DNA of 64,000 nucleotides from Dietzia sp. NCCP-2495 (GCF_026011735.1 NZ_BRVN01000004.1:1-64000), one strand, 5' to 3'; positions 8,804 through 17,111 are shown, counted from the first letter of the stretch. A program made the numbers and translations. The notes: a model not told the origin generated them from the letters alone.

Positions 8804-9409
8804 TCAATCCGCTCCGGCGGCGGGTGTGCCCACGATCTCCGGACGGGCGAGGAGGCGTGCGGCCATCTCGCGGCCCTGCCACACCATCTCGGTCCCGTAG
8901 ATCGGTCGGTGCGCGAACGCCCCCTCCAGCAGGAGGAACAGGTGGTTGCCGAGCATTCGGTGGTCGATGTCCGGCGCGGAGTCCTCCTTGACCAACTCCT
9001 CGAGCAGATCGCAGATCGAGTGCTTGTGATAGCGGATGACCTCGTGGGCCGGGTGGTCGTCGGGGAGTTCGGCAGCGGCGTTGAGAAACGCGCAGCCGCG
9101 GCGTGAATTCATGTGGTCGGCGGCGTAGACGGTGAAGAACGCCAGTGCACGGGGGCTCTCGGCACGCGCCACCTCGTCCTCCAGCAGCGTCCACCACCAA
9201 CGATGCCGGTCGAGCAGGTACGCCACGACCAGTCCGTCCTTGGATCCGAAGTTGGTGTACAACACCGGCTTCGAGACGCCGGATTCGGCAGCGATCGTGT
9301 CCACGCTGACGGGATGAATGCCCTGCTCATAGAAGAGCCGGGACGCCACGTCGAGAATCCGCCGGGCGCCCGGGGTGAGGTCACTGAGGTCTGGAAAATC
9401 GGAGGTCAT
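8804..9409 (-). CDS. TetR-family transcriptional regulator
   Basis: The 201-residue protein has the TetR helix-turn-helix at about residues 12-58 (DTIAAESGVSKPVLYTNFGSKDGL) followed by a helical ligand domain with a WWW cluster. Two strong palindromes (9422-9440 and 9453-9474) lie immediately upstream, so it probably represses itself and the divergent small ORF at 9541. The ligand is unknown. Confidence 0.92.
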   Translation of the reverse strand: MTSDFPDLSDLTPGARRILDVASRLFYEQGIHPVSVDTIAAESGVSKPVLYTNFGSKDGLVVAYLLDRHRWWWTLLEDEVARAESPRALAFFTVYAADHMNSRRGCAFLNAAAELPDDHPAHEVIRYHKHSICDLLEELVKEDSAPDIDHRMLGNHLFLLLEGAFAHRPIYGTEMVWQGREMAARLLARPEIVGTPAAGAD

Positions 9410-9421
9410 ATCCCCATTGAC

Positions 9422-9474
9422 TTTACAGGTCTGTATACCTAATCTGTAGCCGAGGTTTACAGGTCTGTAAACCT
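9422..9474. promoter_or_regulatory. Double TetR operator TTTACAG-GT-CTGTAAA
   Basis: The copy at 9453-9474 is a 22-bp palindrome with arms AGGTTTACAG and CTGTAAACCT around GT. The copy at 9422-9440 keeps TTTACAG-GT-CTGTA-ACCT with one arm change. Their centres are about 32 bp apart, three helical turns, and both lie between the TetR gene and the small ORF at 9541. This is the layout of a cooperative, bidirectional autorepressor site. Confidence 0.85.
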
Positions 9475-9540
9475 CGCAACCGCCGGACCTCTCGGATCCG
9501 GCCCCTCACACGTTCACTCACCCCTCGAGGAGGGATTCCC

Positions 9541-9714
9541 ATGACGTTGTTCCGTTCCGTCGTCACCTATGTCACCCAGATCTTGACCGCCTTCGACACC
9601 GCCAGCGCGCTGCGCCATGGCAATTCCGTGTCGGACCGGTCCCGCCGGCTGTGCATGAACCCGGTCGAGGACACCCAGGCCCCGGTCGCGGTACCCACCC
9701 TCGTCGCCGCCTGA
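9541..9714 (+). CDS. Small protein downstream of the double TetR operator
   Basis: A 57-codon reading frame begins with ATG at 9541 after a strong AGGAGGG (7-8 bases upstream) and ends with TGA at 9712. The product starts MTLFRSVVTYVTQIL, a short amphipathic or hydrophobic N-terminus, then a basic middle and a Val/Ala-rich tail. No family is recognised. The gene is the first one right of the double operator, so it is probably the main target of the divergent TetR regulator. Confidence 0.6.
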   Translation: MTLFRSVVTYVTQILTAFDTASALRHGNSVSDRSRRLCMNPVEDTQAPVAVPTLVAA

Positions 9715-9771
9715 GCTCGGCCCGGTCTGGGCAGGGCCGGACCGACCCGGACCTGCCGGAACTTCGACGCG

Positions 9772-9817
9772 CACTACCGACCGTGTGAGAACAGGCGTTC
9801 TCGCGCGGTCGGTAGTG
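9772..9817. terminator. 21-bp hairpin with 4-base loop
   Basis: The arms 9772-9792 and 9797-9817 pair along their whole length, with two T-G positions that become G-U pairs in RNA and a loop AGGC. No T tract follows, so it is either an intrinsic terminator of the U-less type reported in mycobacteria or a processing signal. It separates the small ORF from the HdeD-like gene, about 57 bp after one and 58 bp before the other. Confidence 0.7.
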
Positions 9818-9875
9818 GTCAGGTGGAGTCCAGAACGCCTTCTTGCTCCCGACTCCGTCGAATGAGGTCTCCGGC

Positions 9876-10421
9876 ATGAGTACGTCCGCCGCCGCCAGGG
9901 GTGCCAAAGGCATGCGGCTCGCACTGATCACGGGCGGTCTGGTCGCCATCGCGTTCGGCATCGCCGTGCTCGTGTGGCCCGCCAAGACCGCCGCGGCGAT
10001 CACCGGAATCATCGCCTTCTGGGCGATCGTCGCCGGGCTCATCTACATTGCGATGGCGCTCGTCGACGCCGGCCAGTCGACGGCGAGCCGAGTAGGCCAT
10101 GCCCTACTCGGCCTGCTGTACGTCGCGGCCGGGGTCTACGCCATCATCGCGATCCAATCCACGACGATCGTCCTCGCCTTTTTCATCACCCTGATGATCG
10201 GCATCATGTGGATCATCGAGGGTTTCACCGCCCTCTTCGCGCTCGGCGAGCCCGGCTCGAAGGGCCTGACGATCGTCTTCGCGGTGATCTCGGTCCTCGC
10301 CGGGATCTCGCTCGTCAGCACCCCGCTGTGGGGCGCCGGATTCCTGTGGTGGCTCGTGGGCGTCTCGCTCCTCGTCCTGGGGGCGCTCAACCTGATCCGC
10401 GGGTTGTTGCTCAAGTCGTGA
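9876..10421 (+). CDS. HdeD-family multipass membrane protein
   Basis: The 181-residue protein has six evenly spaced hydrophobic segments (about 14-35, 40-61, 68-90, 94-116, 124-145, 148-172), the pattern of the HdeD / DUF308 family. In E. coli HdeD is linked to acid resistance; the role here is unknown. The ATG at 9876 follows GAGG by 8 bases. A short run of repeats GAGCGNGTTCCGCGT follows the stop codon. Confidence 0.8.
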   Translation: MSTSAAARGAKGMRLALITGGLVAIAFGIAVLVWPAKTAAAITGIIAFWAIVAGLIYIAMALVDAGQSTASRVGHALLGLLYVAAGVYAIIAIQSTTIVLAFFITLMIGIMWIIEGFTALFALGEPGSKGLTIVFAVISVLAGISLVSTPLWGAGFLWWLVGVSLLVLGALNLIRGLLLKS

Positions 10422-10544
10422 GCGAGTTCCGCGTGAGCGTGTTCCGCGTGAGCGTGAATGGCCGGTGATCACCGCACTGCACGTGTCCAGCAGGGGGTTC
10501 CCTCCAACCCGGGAACGCCCTGTGCTTACTCTGTCCCTATACTG

Positions 10545-10652
10545 CTGACATCCGGAACCAGCAGGGGAAGACCGGTGAGAATCCGGCGCTGACCCGCAAC
10601 GGTGTGCGGCCACCCAGGTGACCGCGAGCCCGATTACCTGCCCGGATGTTCG
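10545..10652 (+). ncRNA. Cobalamin riboswitch before the B12-uptake operon
   Basis: The conserved core GGGGAAGACCGGTGAGAATC is followed by CCGGCGCTGACCCGCAACGGT, the B12-box region. Outer helix arms CATCCGG (10549) and CCGGATG (10642) close it, and GCGAGCCCGATTACCTGCC matches the 3' part of the class. Adenosylcobalamin binding would shut down the uptake operon that starts at 10779. Confidence 0.93.
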
Positions 10653-10778
10653 CGACTCCAGGTACATCGCCGAGGTCTGCGATCCAGGGGTCCTGCACCG
10701 TGCGGGTTCGCGGCACTGCGCCTACCGCCGTCAGGTCTCTCGTTTCGTCGGTCTCACGACACGATCCGAGGACTGATC

Positions 10779-11789
10779 ATGTTTCGTCGCACACCCGCCA
10801 GTACCGTCTCCGTCGGCGCCGCGCTGCTCGTCGCAGGACTCGCCCTCACCGGCTGTTCCCGAGGGGAGGCGCTCGAGTCCACCGCCGCAGCCGAGCCGTT
10901 CGCCGAACCGGTGACCATCACCAACTGCGACCGCGAGGCCACCTTCGACGCCCCACCGCAGCGCATCATCACGATGAACCACCATGTCACCGAAACGCTG
11001 ATCCAGATGGGCGCCGGCGACCGGATCATCGGCCGCGCCTACGCGGACCGCGACTCCGAGCCCCTCCCCGAGGTCGCCGACGAGATGGCGGCGATCCCCG
11101 CCCTCGCCGATGAGTACCCCACCTGGGAGCAGATCGTCGACCTCGACCCGGACCTGGTGGTGGGCGGGATGAGGAGCGCGTTCGACGAGAAGGAGGGCCG
11201 TAGCCGCGACGCTCTGGAGGCCGAGGGGATCGACACGTTCCTGTTCTCCGAGTACTGCGGCGAGGGCTTCCCGGACCTGGACATGCTCGAGACCGACTAC
11301 TCCCAGCTCGGTCACGTGCTCGGCGTCGAAGAGGGCGCTGCCGCACTCACCGACCGGATCGTCGGCGGATTGGACGAGGTCCGGGCTGCCCTGGACGCCC
11401 ACGCCATCAGCGGCACCCCCACGTTCTTCTATGACAGTGGTGAGGACGTGCCCATGACCATCGGCGGCGTGGGCATCGGCCAGTTGGTCGGAGACGTTGC
11501 CGGCGCGGACAACATCTTCACCGAGGGCGAGAAGCCGTACGTCAAGACCACGTGGGAGATCCTCGGTGAGCGTCAGCCGGAGGCCATCGTGGTTCTGGAC
11601 TACGGGTCCACGAGCGCCGAGGAGAAGATCGCCTATCTCGAGCAGCACCCCGTCATGTCCACCACGCCGGCCGTGCGGGAGGGCCGCTATGCGGTGATCC
11701 CCCTGGACGACCTGTTCGAGAGCTCGCGCATCGTCACCGCCGCCCGGACCATCGCCGGTGCACTGCACCCGGAAGTATTCGGGCAGTGA
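10779..11789 (+). CDS. btuF: Cobalamin/siderophore ABC transporter substrate-binding lipoprotein
   Basis: A 336-residue BtuF/FepB-type binding protein. It has a lipoprotein signal (hydrophobic run then LALTGC at about residue 24) and the two-lobed fold marks: PPQRIITMNHHVTETLIQMG in the N lobe and YVKTTWEILGERQPEAIVVLDYG in the C lobe. Family sequence alone cannot separate B12 from ferric siderophore as ligand. The upstream cobalamin riboswitch makes a corrinoid or cobalt-linked ligand most likely. GAGGA precedes the ATG. Confidence 0.85.
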   Translation: MFRRTPASTVSVGAALLVAGLALTGCSRGEALESTAAAEPFAEPVTITNCDREATFDAPPQRIITMNHHVTETLIQMGAGDRIIGRAYADRDSEPLPEVADEMAAIPALADEYPTWEQIVDLDPDLVVGGMRSAFDEKEGRSRDALEAEGIDTFLFSEYCGEGFPDLDMLETDYSQLGHVLGVEEGAAALTDRIVGGLDEVRAALDAHAISGTPTFFYDSGEDVPMTIGGVGIGQLVGDVAGADNIFTEGEKPYVKTTWEILGERQPEAIVVLDYGSTSAEEKIAYLEQHPVMSTTPAVREGRYAVIPLDDLFESSRIVTAARTIAGALHPEVFGQ

Positions 11790-11790
11790 C

Positions 11791-12894
11791 GTGACGACGG
11801 TTGCTGAGACGCCTCATCAGCTGGTCGGCTCCACCACTGAGCGGTCGGGCCCCTCGCCCTCGGGCCGCCGCTCACTGTGGTTCATCTGCCCTCCCCTCGT
11901 GGCGCTGCTCGCGCTCGCGATAGCCGCCGCCGTGTCCCTGGGCTCGGTGTCAATCCCGATCGGGGACGTGTGGGCGATCGTCGCGCATCGCCTGGCGCCC
12001 GGCACGTTCGCGCCGTGGTGGACGGACGCCCGAGAGGCGATCGTCATCGAATCCCGCCTGCCGCGGGCCCTCATGGCCGCAGCGGTGGGCGCGTCACTGG
12101 CGGTGGCGGGCGGTGTCGCCCAGGCGGTGACCCGCAACCCGCTGGCCGACCCGTACCTGCTGGGGGTGTCTTCGGGCGCGGGCTTCGGCGTGGTGGTGCT
12201 GACCGTCCTCGGGTGGGGCGCCGGGGTTGCGGGGGTCTTCACCCTTCCGGTGGCGGCCTTCGTCGGGTCCCTGTTGCCGCTGTTGGGCGTGGTCCTCGTG
12301 GCCCGGCGGGCGAACGACACCACCGCGATCGTGCTGGTCGGCGCCGCCATGACGATGGTGTTCGGCGCCCTGAACACCTTCACCCTGCTGGTGCTCGGCG
12401 ACGATCACCAGCTGGGCACGGTCATGCGCTGGCTCGCCGGTGGTTTCGGCGACGCCGGCTGGACGATGCTGTGGGCTCCGCTGTCGATCCTGCTCGTGGT
12501 GGGGGCGGTGGTGTTGATCGTCGGCCGCCACCTGGACCTGCTGCTCACCGGCGACGACGGCGCCACCGCGATGGGCGTCAACGTGCCCCGGTTCCGGGTG
12601 CTCATGCTGCTGCTCGTCTCGCTGCTCACGGCGGGCGCGGTGGCCGTGTCGGGGACGATCGGGTTCATTGGCCTGCTCATCCCCCATCTGGCGGGCTTCG
12701 TCACCGGCCGCACGTCCGTCCGATTGTTGCCGACTGCGGCCCTGATGGGGGCGATCGCCCTGGTCGCGGCCGACATCGCGGCCCGCGCGGTGAGTGAGGG
12801 CACCGAGCTGCCGGTGGGCGTGGTGACCGGAATCGTGGGCGGTCCGGTCTTCCTGCTCATGCTGTGGCACCGCTACGGGAAGGCGACGGTATGA
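11791..12894 (+). CDS. btuC: FecCD-family ABC permease
   Basis: The 367-residue inner-membrane permease has about ten transmembrane segments and the FecCD signatures RLPRALMAAAVGASLAVAG and FIGLLIPHLAGFVTG. It starts with a GTG one base after the substrate-binding gene stop codon. As part of the riboswitch-led operon it should carry the ligand of the preceding lipoprotein. Confidence 0.88.
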   Translation: MTTVAETPHQLVGSTTERSGPSPSGRRSLWFICPPLVALLALAIAAAVSLGSVSIPIGDVWAIVAHRLAPGTFAPWWTDAREAIVIESRLPRALMAAAVGASLAVAGGVAQAVTRNPLADPYLLGVSSGAGFGVVVLTVLGWGAGVAGVFTLPVAAFVGSLLPLLGVVLVARRANDTTAIVLVGAAMTMVFGALNTFTLLVLGDDHQLGTVMRWLAGGFGDAGWTMLWAPLSILLVVGAVVLIVGRHLDLLLTGDDGATAMGVNVPRFRVLMLLLVSLLTAGAVAVSGTIGFIGLLIPHLAGFVTGRTSVRLLPTAALMGAIALVAADIAARAVSEGTELPVGVVTGIVGGPVFLLMLWHRYGKATV

Positions 12895-13673
12895 CCACCC
12901 TGACCGCCTCCGAGGTCTCGGCCCACCTGGGCGGCCGCCAGATCCTTCACGGCGTGGACCTGACCGTCGCGCCGGGCCGGGTGACTGCACTGGTCGGCCC
13001 GAACGGCAGTGGCAAGACCACCCTGCTGCGTGCCTGCTATCGCGCCCTTCCGGTGTCGTCGGGGCTGGTGACGATCGACGACGCGGACATCCATTCGCTG
13101 CGCCGCCGCACGCTGGCCCGCACGGTCGGCGCGAGCACGCAGGAGCCGGTCTCGCTCGGCGGCATCACCGTTCGCGAGTCCGTGCGCCTGGGCCGGACCG
13201 TCACGCGCGGCCTGTTCGAGCCGTTCGGCAGCGACGATTCCGAGGTCGTCGACACCGTGCTCGCGCGGGTGGGACTGTCGGAGCTCGCCGATCGCGACGT
13301 CCTGGCCCTGTCGGGCGGGGAGCGGCAGCGGGTGTCGATCGCGCGCACGCTCGCCCAGCAGCCCGACGTGCTCCTCCTGGACGAACCCACCAACCACCTC
13401 GACCTGCACCAGCAGCTCTCTGTCCTCACCCTCCTGCGCGACCTCGCCGCCGGGGGTCTCGCCGTGCTGTTGACGGTGCACGACCTGCGGATGGCGGTCG
13501 AGTACTGCGATGCCGTGGCGGTGCTCAGCAACGGCGCCCTGGTGGCCACGGGTCCGCCGGAGGAGGTGCTCGGCGCCGCGGTCCTGCGCGAGGTGTTCGG
13601 GGTGCGCGGCGAGGTCCGCGAGGGTGCGGGCGGGCGCCGCACGTTGGACGTGATCGGACTGGCGGATGGGTGA
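12891..13673 (+). CDS. btuD: ABC transporter ATPase for B12/siderophore uptake
   Basis: This 260-residue nucleotide-binding subunit has Walker A GPNGSGKTT (about 38-46), the signature LALSGGERQRV, Walker B VLLLDEPTNHLDL and the switch histidine in LTVHD. The ATG overlaps the permease stop (ATGA). The next gene begins 8 bases before this one ends, so the four genes form one transcript under the cobalamin riboswitch. Confidence 0.9.
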   Translation: MTTLTASEVSAHLGGRQILHGVDLTVAPGRVTALVGPNGSGKTTLLRACYRALPVSSGLVTIDDADIHSLRRRTLARTVGASTQEPVSLGGITVRESVRLGRTVTRGLFEPFGSDDSEVVDTVLARVGLSELADRDVLALSGGERQRVSIARTLAQQPDVLLLDEPTNHLDLHQQLSVLTLLRDLAAGGLAVLLTVHDLRMAVEYCDAVAVLSNGALVATGPPEEVLGAAVLREVFGVRGEVREGAGGRRTLDVIGLADG

Positions 13674-14442
13674 CGCGTCGGCGCGGTACCTGTGGAGGGA
13701 CGACGACGACAACGCCGCCACCTCGATCTCCTCACCCGAGGGCGTGGCGTCGGCCTATGCCGGCGTCGCGGGGTACCTCGGGGACTTCGCCCGCACGATC
13801 AGTCTCGGACCCGAGGTGCTGCCGGGGCCGGTGCTCACGGATCCGGAGTGGCTGGCCCAGCGCGTCCTCGACACCGGACGCCGCTGGGAATACCGCGACC
13901 GGCGCGTGAACGGCACCCTGTGGTGGTATTCGGCCAGTTCATCACTGGTGGCGGCACCGTTGATGATGCTGCTCACCGCTGGTGTCGCGCCGGATCCGCG
14001 GCCCGGCAGCGTGACCCTCTCGTTGCAGCCGAACGGCTATCTGCGGGCAGTTCGTTCGGACCGACTCCTGCCCACTGTTGAGGCTTTCGCGGACGCACTC
14101 GTCGAGGCCCACTCCGCGGTGATCGCCGCGTTGGCAGAGGTGTCCGGGGCTGCGCCGCGGGCGTTGTGGGCCATCGCGAGTGATTCCATCGGCAACCGCG
14201 CGCTGGAGGCCGGCCGGTCCGTCGGAGACCCGGTTCTGGGGATCGAGTTGGCCGGTGCCGTCTGCGCGGCGCCGCTGCTGGAACCTCGCTACATCGATGT
14301 CGAGGGCTCCGAGCGTTCCCGGACGTTCGTTCGCCGCAGCTCGTGCTGCCTCATCTATGTGGCCACGAACGGTGACAAGTGCGTCAGTTGCCCGCGCCGC
14401 ACACCCGAGGACCGGCACGCCCAGCTCCGCCTCAGGACGTAG
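13666..14442 (+). CDS. FhuF-like [2Fe-2S] reductase in the B12-uptake operon
   Basis: The C-terminus contains CC-x10-C-x2-C (SSCCLIYV, then CVSC), the [2Fe-2S] ligand pattern of FhuF ferric-siderophore reductases. The body of the 258-residue protein has the loose FhuF layout with a WWYSASSSLVAAPLMMLL segment. FhuF proteins release iron by reducing ferric siderophores in the cytoplasm. Here the gene overlaps the ATPase gene and is under a cobalamin riboswitch. Either the transporter carries a siderophore-like ligand as well, or the protein reduces cob(III)alamin after import. The second idea is inference. Confidence 0.75.
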   Translation: MGDASARYLWRDDDDNAATSISSPEGVASAYAGVAGYLGDFARTISLGPEVLPGPVLTDPEWLAQRVLDTGRRWEYRDRRVNGTLWWYSASSSLVAAPLMMLLTAGVAPDPRPGSVTLSLQPNGYLRAVRSDRLLPTVEAFADALVEAHSAVIAALAEVSGAAPRALWAIASDSIGNRALEAGRSVGDPVLGIELAGAVCAAPLLEPRYIDVEGSERSRTFVRRSSCCLIYVATNGDKCVSCPRRTPEDRHAQLRLRT

Positions 14443-14587
14443 CAGCCCCAGGACCGAGCAGACCCGGGACGTAGCAGTCTCGGGTCGTCGCGGCGTACCG
14501 CTCGGGCACGGTTGACCGGGCGCTGGCACTCCGCGTGTGCGCCCGATTCCGTCCGGTCGGCGCTTGCGGACGCCGCGCTGCTGTCGG

Positions 14588-14731
14588 TCAGCGCTTGCGG
14601 GCGCTGTTGCTCACCTTCTGGAAGAGCTCCTTGGCCTTGCGCTGGTTCTCCGGCTTCGCGGCCTCGCGCTTGGCCACCTCGACGGCCTTGACGGCGATCC
14701 CGCTCTTGATGGCCTTGCTCAGAAATCCCAT
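14588..14731 (-). CDS. Small lysine-rich helical protein
   Basis: A 47-residue frame that begins MGFLSKAIKSG and continues as a charged Lys/Glu/Ala helix to KVSNSARKR. GAGGTG lies 6 bases before its ATG at 14731. The composition suggests a single amphipathic helix, with the N-terminal GFLSKAIKSG perhaps touching the membrane. No family name is known to me. Confidence 0.65.
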   Translation of the reverse strand: MGFLSKAIKSGIAVKAVEVAKREAAKPENQRKAKELFQKVSNSARKR

Positions 14732-14818
14732 GGTGCACCTCTGTGTTGTCGGAAGAGCCAGTGTAGATGCGGTGCGGAGGGGCTGCGCCCGACAGTCGGA
14801 GCTCGCGGTACCGGCGTG

Positions 14819-15193
14819 TCAGTCGAGCGGCACGATCATCGGGCTGCCGGCCACCGGGTCCGGAACCACCACGCAGTCCATCCCGAAGATCTGGTCGACC
14901 AGCTCCGGGGTGACTACCTGTGCCGGCGGACCACTCGCGACCCAGACGCGTTGCCGCTGGCCGCCGGAGAGCTCGGAGACCGGGCGGTCCGCGAGTTCGG
15001 TGACCCCGGCCGCGTCCATCGCGCGGTCCGTGGCCTCCTCGTCAGCCCGGGACCAGCTGTTGAGCATCGTCTGGTGGGCATAGCGGCCACGGCGTACGAG
15101 GGCCTTCACCCGGATGCCCTCCGGGCTCAGTGCGGACTGGGGCAGCCTGTCGTCGTAGCCGAGGCTCAGCCCGTGCGCGCGCACGCGGTTCAT
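14819..15193 (-). pseudogene. Internally deleted siderophore ABC ATPase remnant
   Basis: The 124-residue frame starts like a FepC-type ATPase (MNRVRAHGLSLGYDD), then jumps to the post-Walker-A region (LPQSALSPEGIRVKALV, RGRYAHQTML). It keeps the signature VSELSGGQRQRVWVA and then jumps to the C-terminal end (VVTPELVDQIFG, VVVPDPVAGSPM). Walker A, Walker B and the H-loop are all gone, so it cannot hydrolyse ATP. Intact relatives are about 270 residues. Both deletions keep the frame. It lies between the small helical protein and cobA. Confidence 0.8.
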
Positions 15194-15233
15194 CGACGGA
15201 TCTCCTTTGTCATGCGTCCCCGAACAGGAAATC

Positions 15234-15252
15234 TCGCAGTGGTGTCGACAAG
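15234..15252. repeat. Dispersed 19-bp repeat, single arm
   Basis: TCGCAGTGGTGTCGACAAG recurs at 25049-25067 (inverse orientation) and, with two changes, at 25084-25102. Here only one arm is present, in the 188-bp gap between the ATPase remnant and cobA. No further gene is seen in that gap. Confidence 0.7.
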
Positions 15253-15381
15253 ATCCCCGCCCCGGCGGGCACCTCGGGTCCCCTCCGCTCAGGGTGATCA
15301 GTGCACCGTGTCGCCCCCGCGTCAGGCCGCCCACAATCACTGTCACCGCCGCGCGGAATCCGACCCGCCAACCCCGACCTT

Positions 15382-16167
15382 TTATCGCCGTGGGAGCTGA
15401 CGCGCCAGGTGACCGGAGAAATGCTCCGCCAACCCGGCGACCGCCCCGATCACCGTGATCGCCGGTGGCTCGACACCCGCCTCGGCGCAGGCCCCGGCGA
15501 TCGTGGCCGCCGTGCCATGCAGGACTAATTGCGTCGGCAACGAGCCGTCGGCGACCGTCACCGCCGGGGTATCGCCGGGCAGTCCCTGCGCCAGCAGTTC
15601 GTCGGTGATCGCCGGCAGGTTCGTCACCGCCATGAGCAGCACCAGTGTGGTGCCGGACCGGGCGAGCGCGCCGTAGTCGAGCGTCGAGTGCGGGCTATCC
15701 GGTGGGACGTGACCCGAGATCACCGACACCCCCTGCGCCAGCCCGCGGTGCGTGGCCGGGACCCCGACGAGCGCGGGCACCGAGAAAGCTGACGTCACGC
15801 CCGGGATCACCGTCACCGCCACGCCGGCGACCGTGCACGCCAGGTACTCCTCGCCGCCGCGGCCGAAGAGGAAACTGTCACCGCCCTTGAGCCGCACCAC
15901 CGTCCGCTTCCGCCGTGCCTGCTCGACAAGGATCCGGTTGATCTCCTCCTGTGGCGTGGCCCGACCGAACGGGACCTTGCCCACGTCGATTATCTCGACG
16001 CCCGGCCCGAGCTCGTCGAGGACCGCCACTGGGCCCAGGCGATCGGTCACCACCACGTCGGCGGCGAAGAGCGCCTCCCGGCCGGCGACGGTCATCAGCC
16101 CCGGGTCACCGGGCCCGCCGCCCACCAGGATCACCTGACCCGTGTCCGCATCCCCGGTCGTCGTCAC
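15382..16167 (-). CDS. cobA: Uroporphyrinogen-III C-methyltransferase (SUMT)
   Basis: This 261-residue enzyme methylates uroporphyrinogen III twice with S-adenosylmethionine to give precorrin-2, the entry step to cobalamin and siroheme. It shows the SUMT motifs VGGGPGDPGLMT, VVTDRL, VVRLKGGDSFLFGRGGEE and VIPGVTSAFSVPA. The GTG start at 16167 overlaps the cobF stop (GTGA), so it is the last gene of cobN-cobF-cobA. There is no fused CysG or HemD domain. Confidence 0.92.
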   Translation of the reverse strand: MTTTGDADTGQVILVGGGPGDPGLMTVAGREALFAADVVVTDRLGPVAVLDELGPGVEIIDVGKVPFGRATPQEEINRILVEQARRKRTVVRLKGGDSFLFGRGGEEYLACTVAGVAVTVIPGVTSAFSVPALVGVPATHRGLAQGVSVISGHVPPDSPHSTLDYGALARSGTTLVLLMAVTNLPAITDELLAQGLPGDTPAVTVADGSLPTQLVLHGTAATIAGACAEAGVEPPAITVIGAVAGLAEHFSGHLARQLPRR

Positions 16168-17111
16168 GTCGTCGTCCCTTCTCCGCGCCCTGCCCCGGCA
16201 CCACGCCGCAGGAGATACACATCCATCACCCAGCCGTGCTCCGCGCGCAGCCGCTCCCGGTGCGCGCGCAGCTCGGCCAGCACGTCCCCGACGCGGCCTG
16301 CCACCAGCGTCTCGCCGGCGTCTCCGAGGTTGCCGCCCCACCAGATGTGCCAGTCGGTCAGCTCGTCGATCGGCAGGTCCGAGTTGAGCATCACCACCAC
16401 GTTGTCCGCGCCGGCGGCCACGACCTCCTGCAGCCGCCGGCCGGTGGTGACGGTAACCGTGCCGCCGATCTCGTGCAGGACCAGCCGGTGCCGAGCGGCC
16501 AGCACCTGCAGCGCGGAGATGCCCGGGAGCACCTGTACGTCCAGCTCCAGCCGCCCGCGCTCGCGGATGCGATCGAGGATTCGCAGCGTCGAGTCGTAGA
16601 ACGCGGGATCGCCCCACACCGGGATCGCCACGTCGCCCGGCCGCTGCGCCATCGCCTGCTCCCACGCCTCCGCGCGTGCCTCGTGCCAGTCCAGGACCAC
16701 GCCGCGGTAGTCGCCGTGCGTCGAGGTCGACGACGACGAGCGGTCCCTCTCCGGATCCGGCACCCCCACCAATTCGACGCCCGGGGCGTGCCGCTCGAGT
16801 AGCTCGGCGCGTCGGGCGAACAGTGGATCGGTCGGCCATTCCGACGCGCCTGTGGGCGGCCCCTTCACCGCCGCCAGGGCGTAGTCGGCGGCTCTGAGGG
16901 CGTGCACGGCCTCGACGGTGATCTGGTCGAGCCCGCCCGAGCCGATGCCCACGACGTTGACCCGGCGGATCCCGGCCCCGGCACCTGTTTGGTCGACATC
17001 AGCGTTGCCGGTGCCGGCGTGTCGCGACGATTTTGTCGACCAAACCCGCGATGAGGTGGCCGCGGAGGAGGCCGATGGCGAGCGCGTGTCCGACTTCCGC
17101 GGGTCAGTCAC
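16164..17111 (-). CDS. cobF: Precorrin-6A synthase (deacetylating)
   Basis: CobF methylates C1 of precorrin-5 and releases the acetyl group, a step specific to the aerobic pathway. The core has VVGIGSGGLDQITVEAVHAL, VPVWGDPAFYDST-like IPVWGDPAFY, QVLPGISALQVLAARH and a C-terminal WHIWWGGNLGDAGETL. The GTG at 17111 overlaps the cobN stop and has GAGGACG upstream, giving 315 residues; an in-frame GTG at 17132 is possible. Relatives are about 250 residues. The extra 50 N-terminal residues are Ser/Arg-rich and contain a DNA inverted repeat (16987-17045), so they may be a repeat insertion. Confidence 0.88.
   Translation of the reverse strand: MTDPRKSDTRSPSASSAATSSRVWSTKSSRHAGTGNADVDQTGAGAGIRRVNVVGIGSGGLDQITVEAVHALRAADYALAAVKGPPTGASEWPTDPLFARRAELLERHAPGVELVGVPDPERDRSSSSTSTHGDYRGVVLDWHEARAEAWEQAMAQRPGDVAIPVWGDPAFYDSTLRILDRIRERGRLELDVQVLPGISALQVLAARHRLVLHEIGGTVTVTTGRRLQEVVAAGADNVVVMLNSDLPIDELTDWHIWWGGNLGDAGETLVAGRVGDVLAELRAHRERLRAEHGWVMDVYLLRRGAGAGRGEGTTT
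16987..17045. repeat. Inverted repeat inside the 5' end of cobF
   Basis: GTTTGGTCGAC (16987-16997) and GTCGACCAAAC (17035-17045) are perfect 11-bp inverted arms 37 bp apart. They lie within the non-conserved N-terminal extension of cobF, which reads through them without a stop. This looks like a small inserted repeat element that has been captured in frame. Confidence 0.7.
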
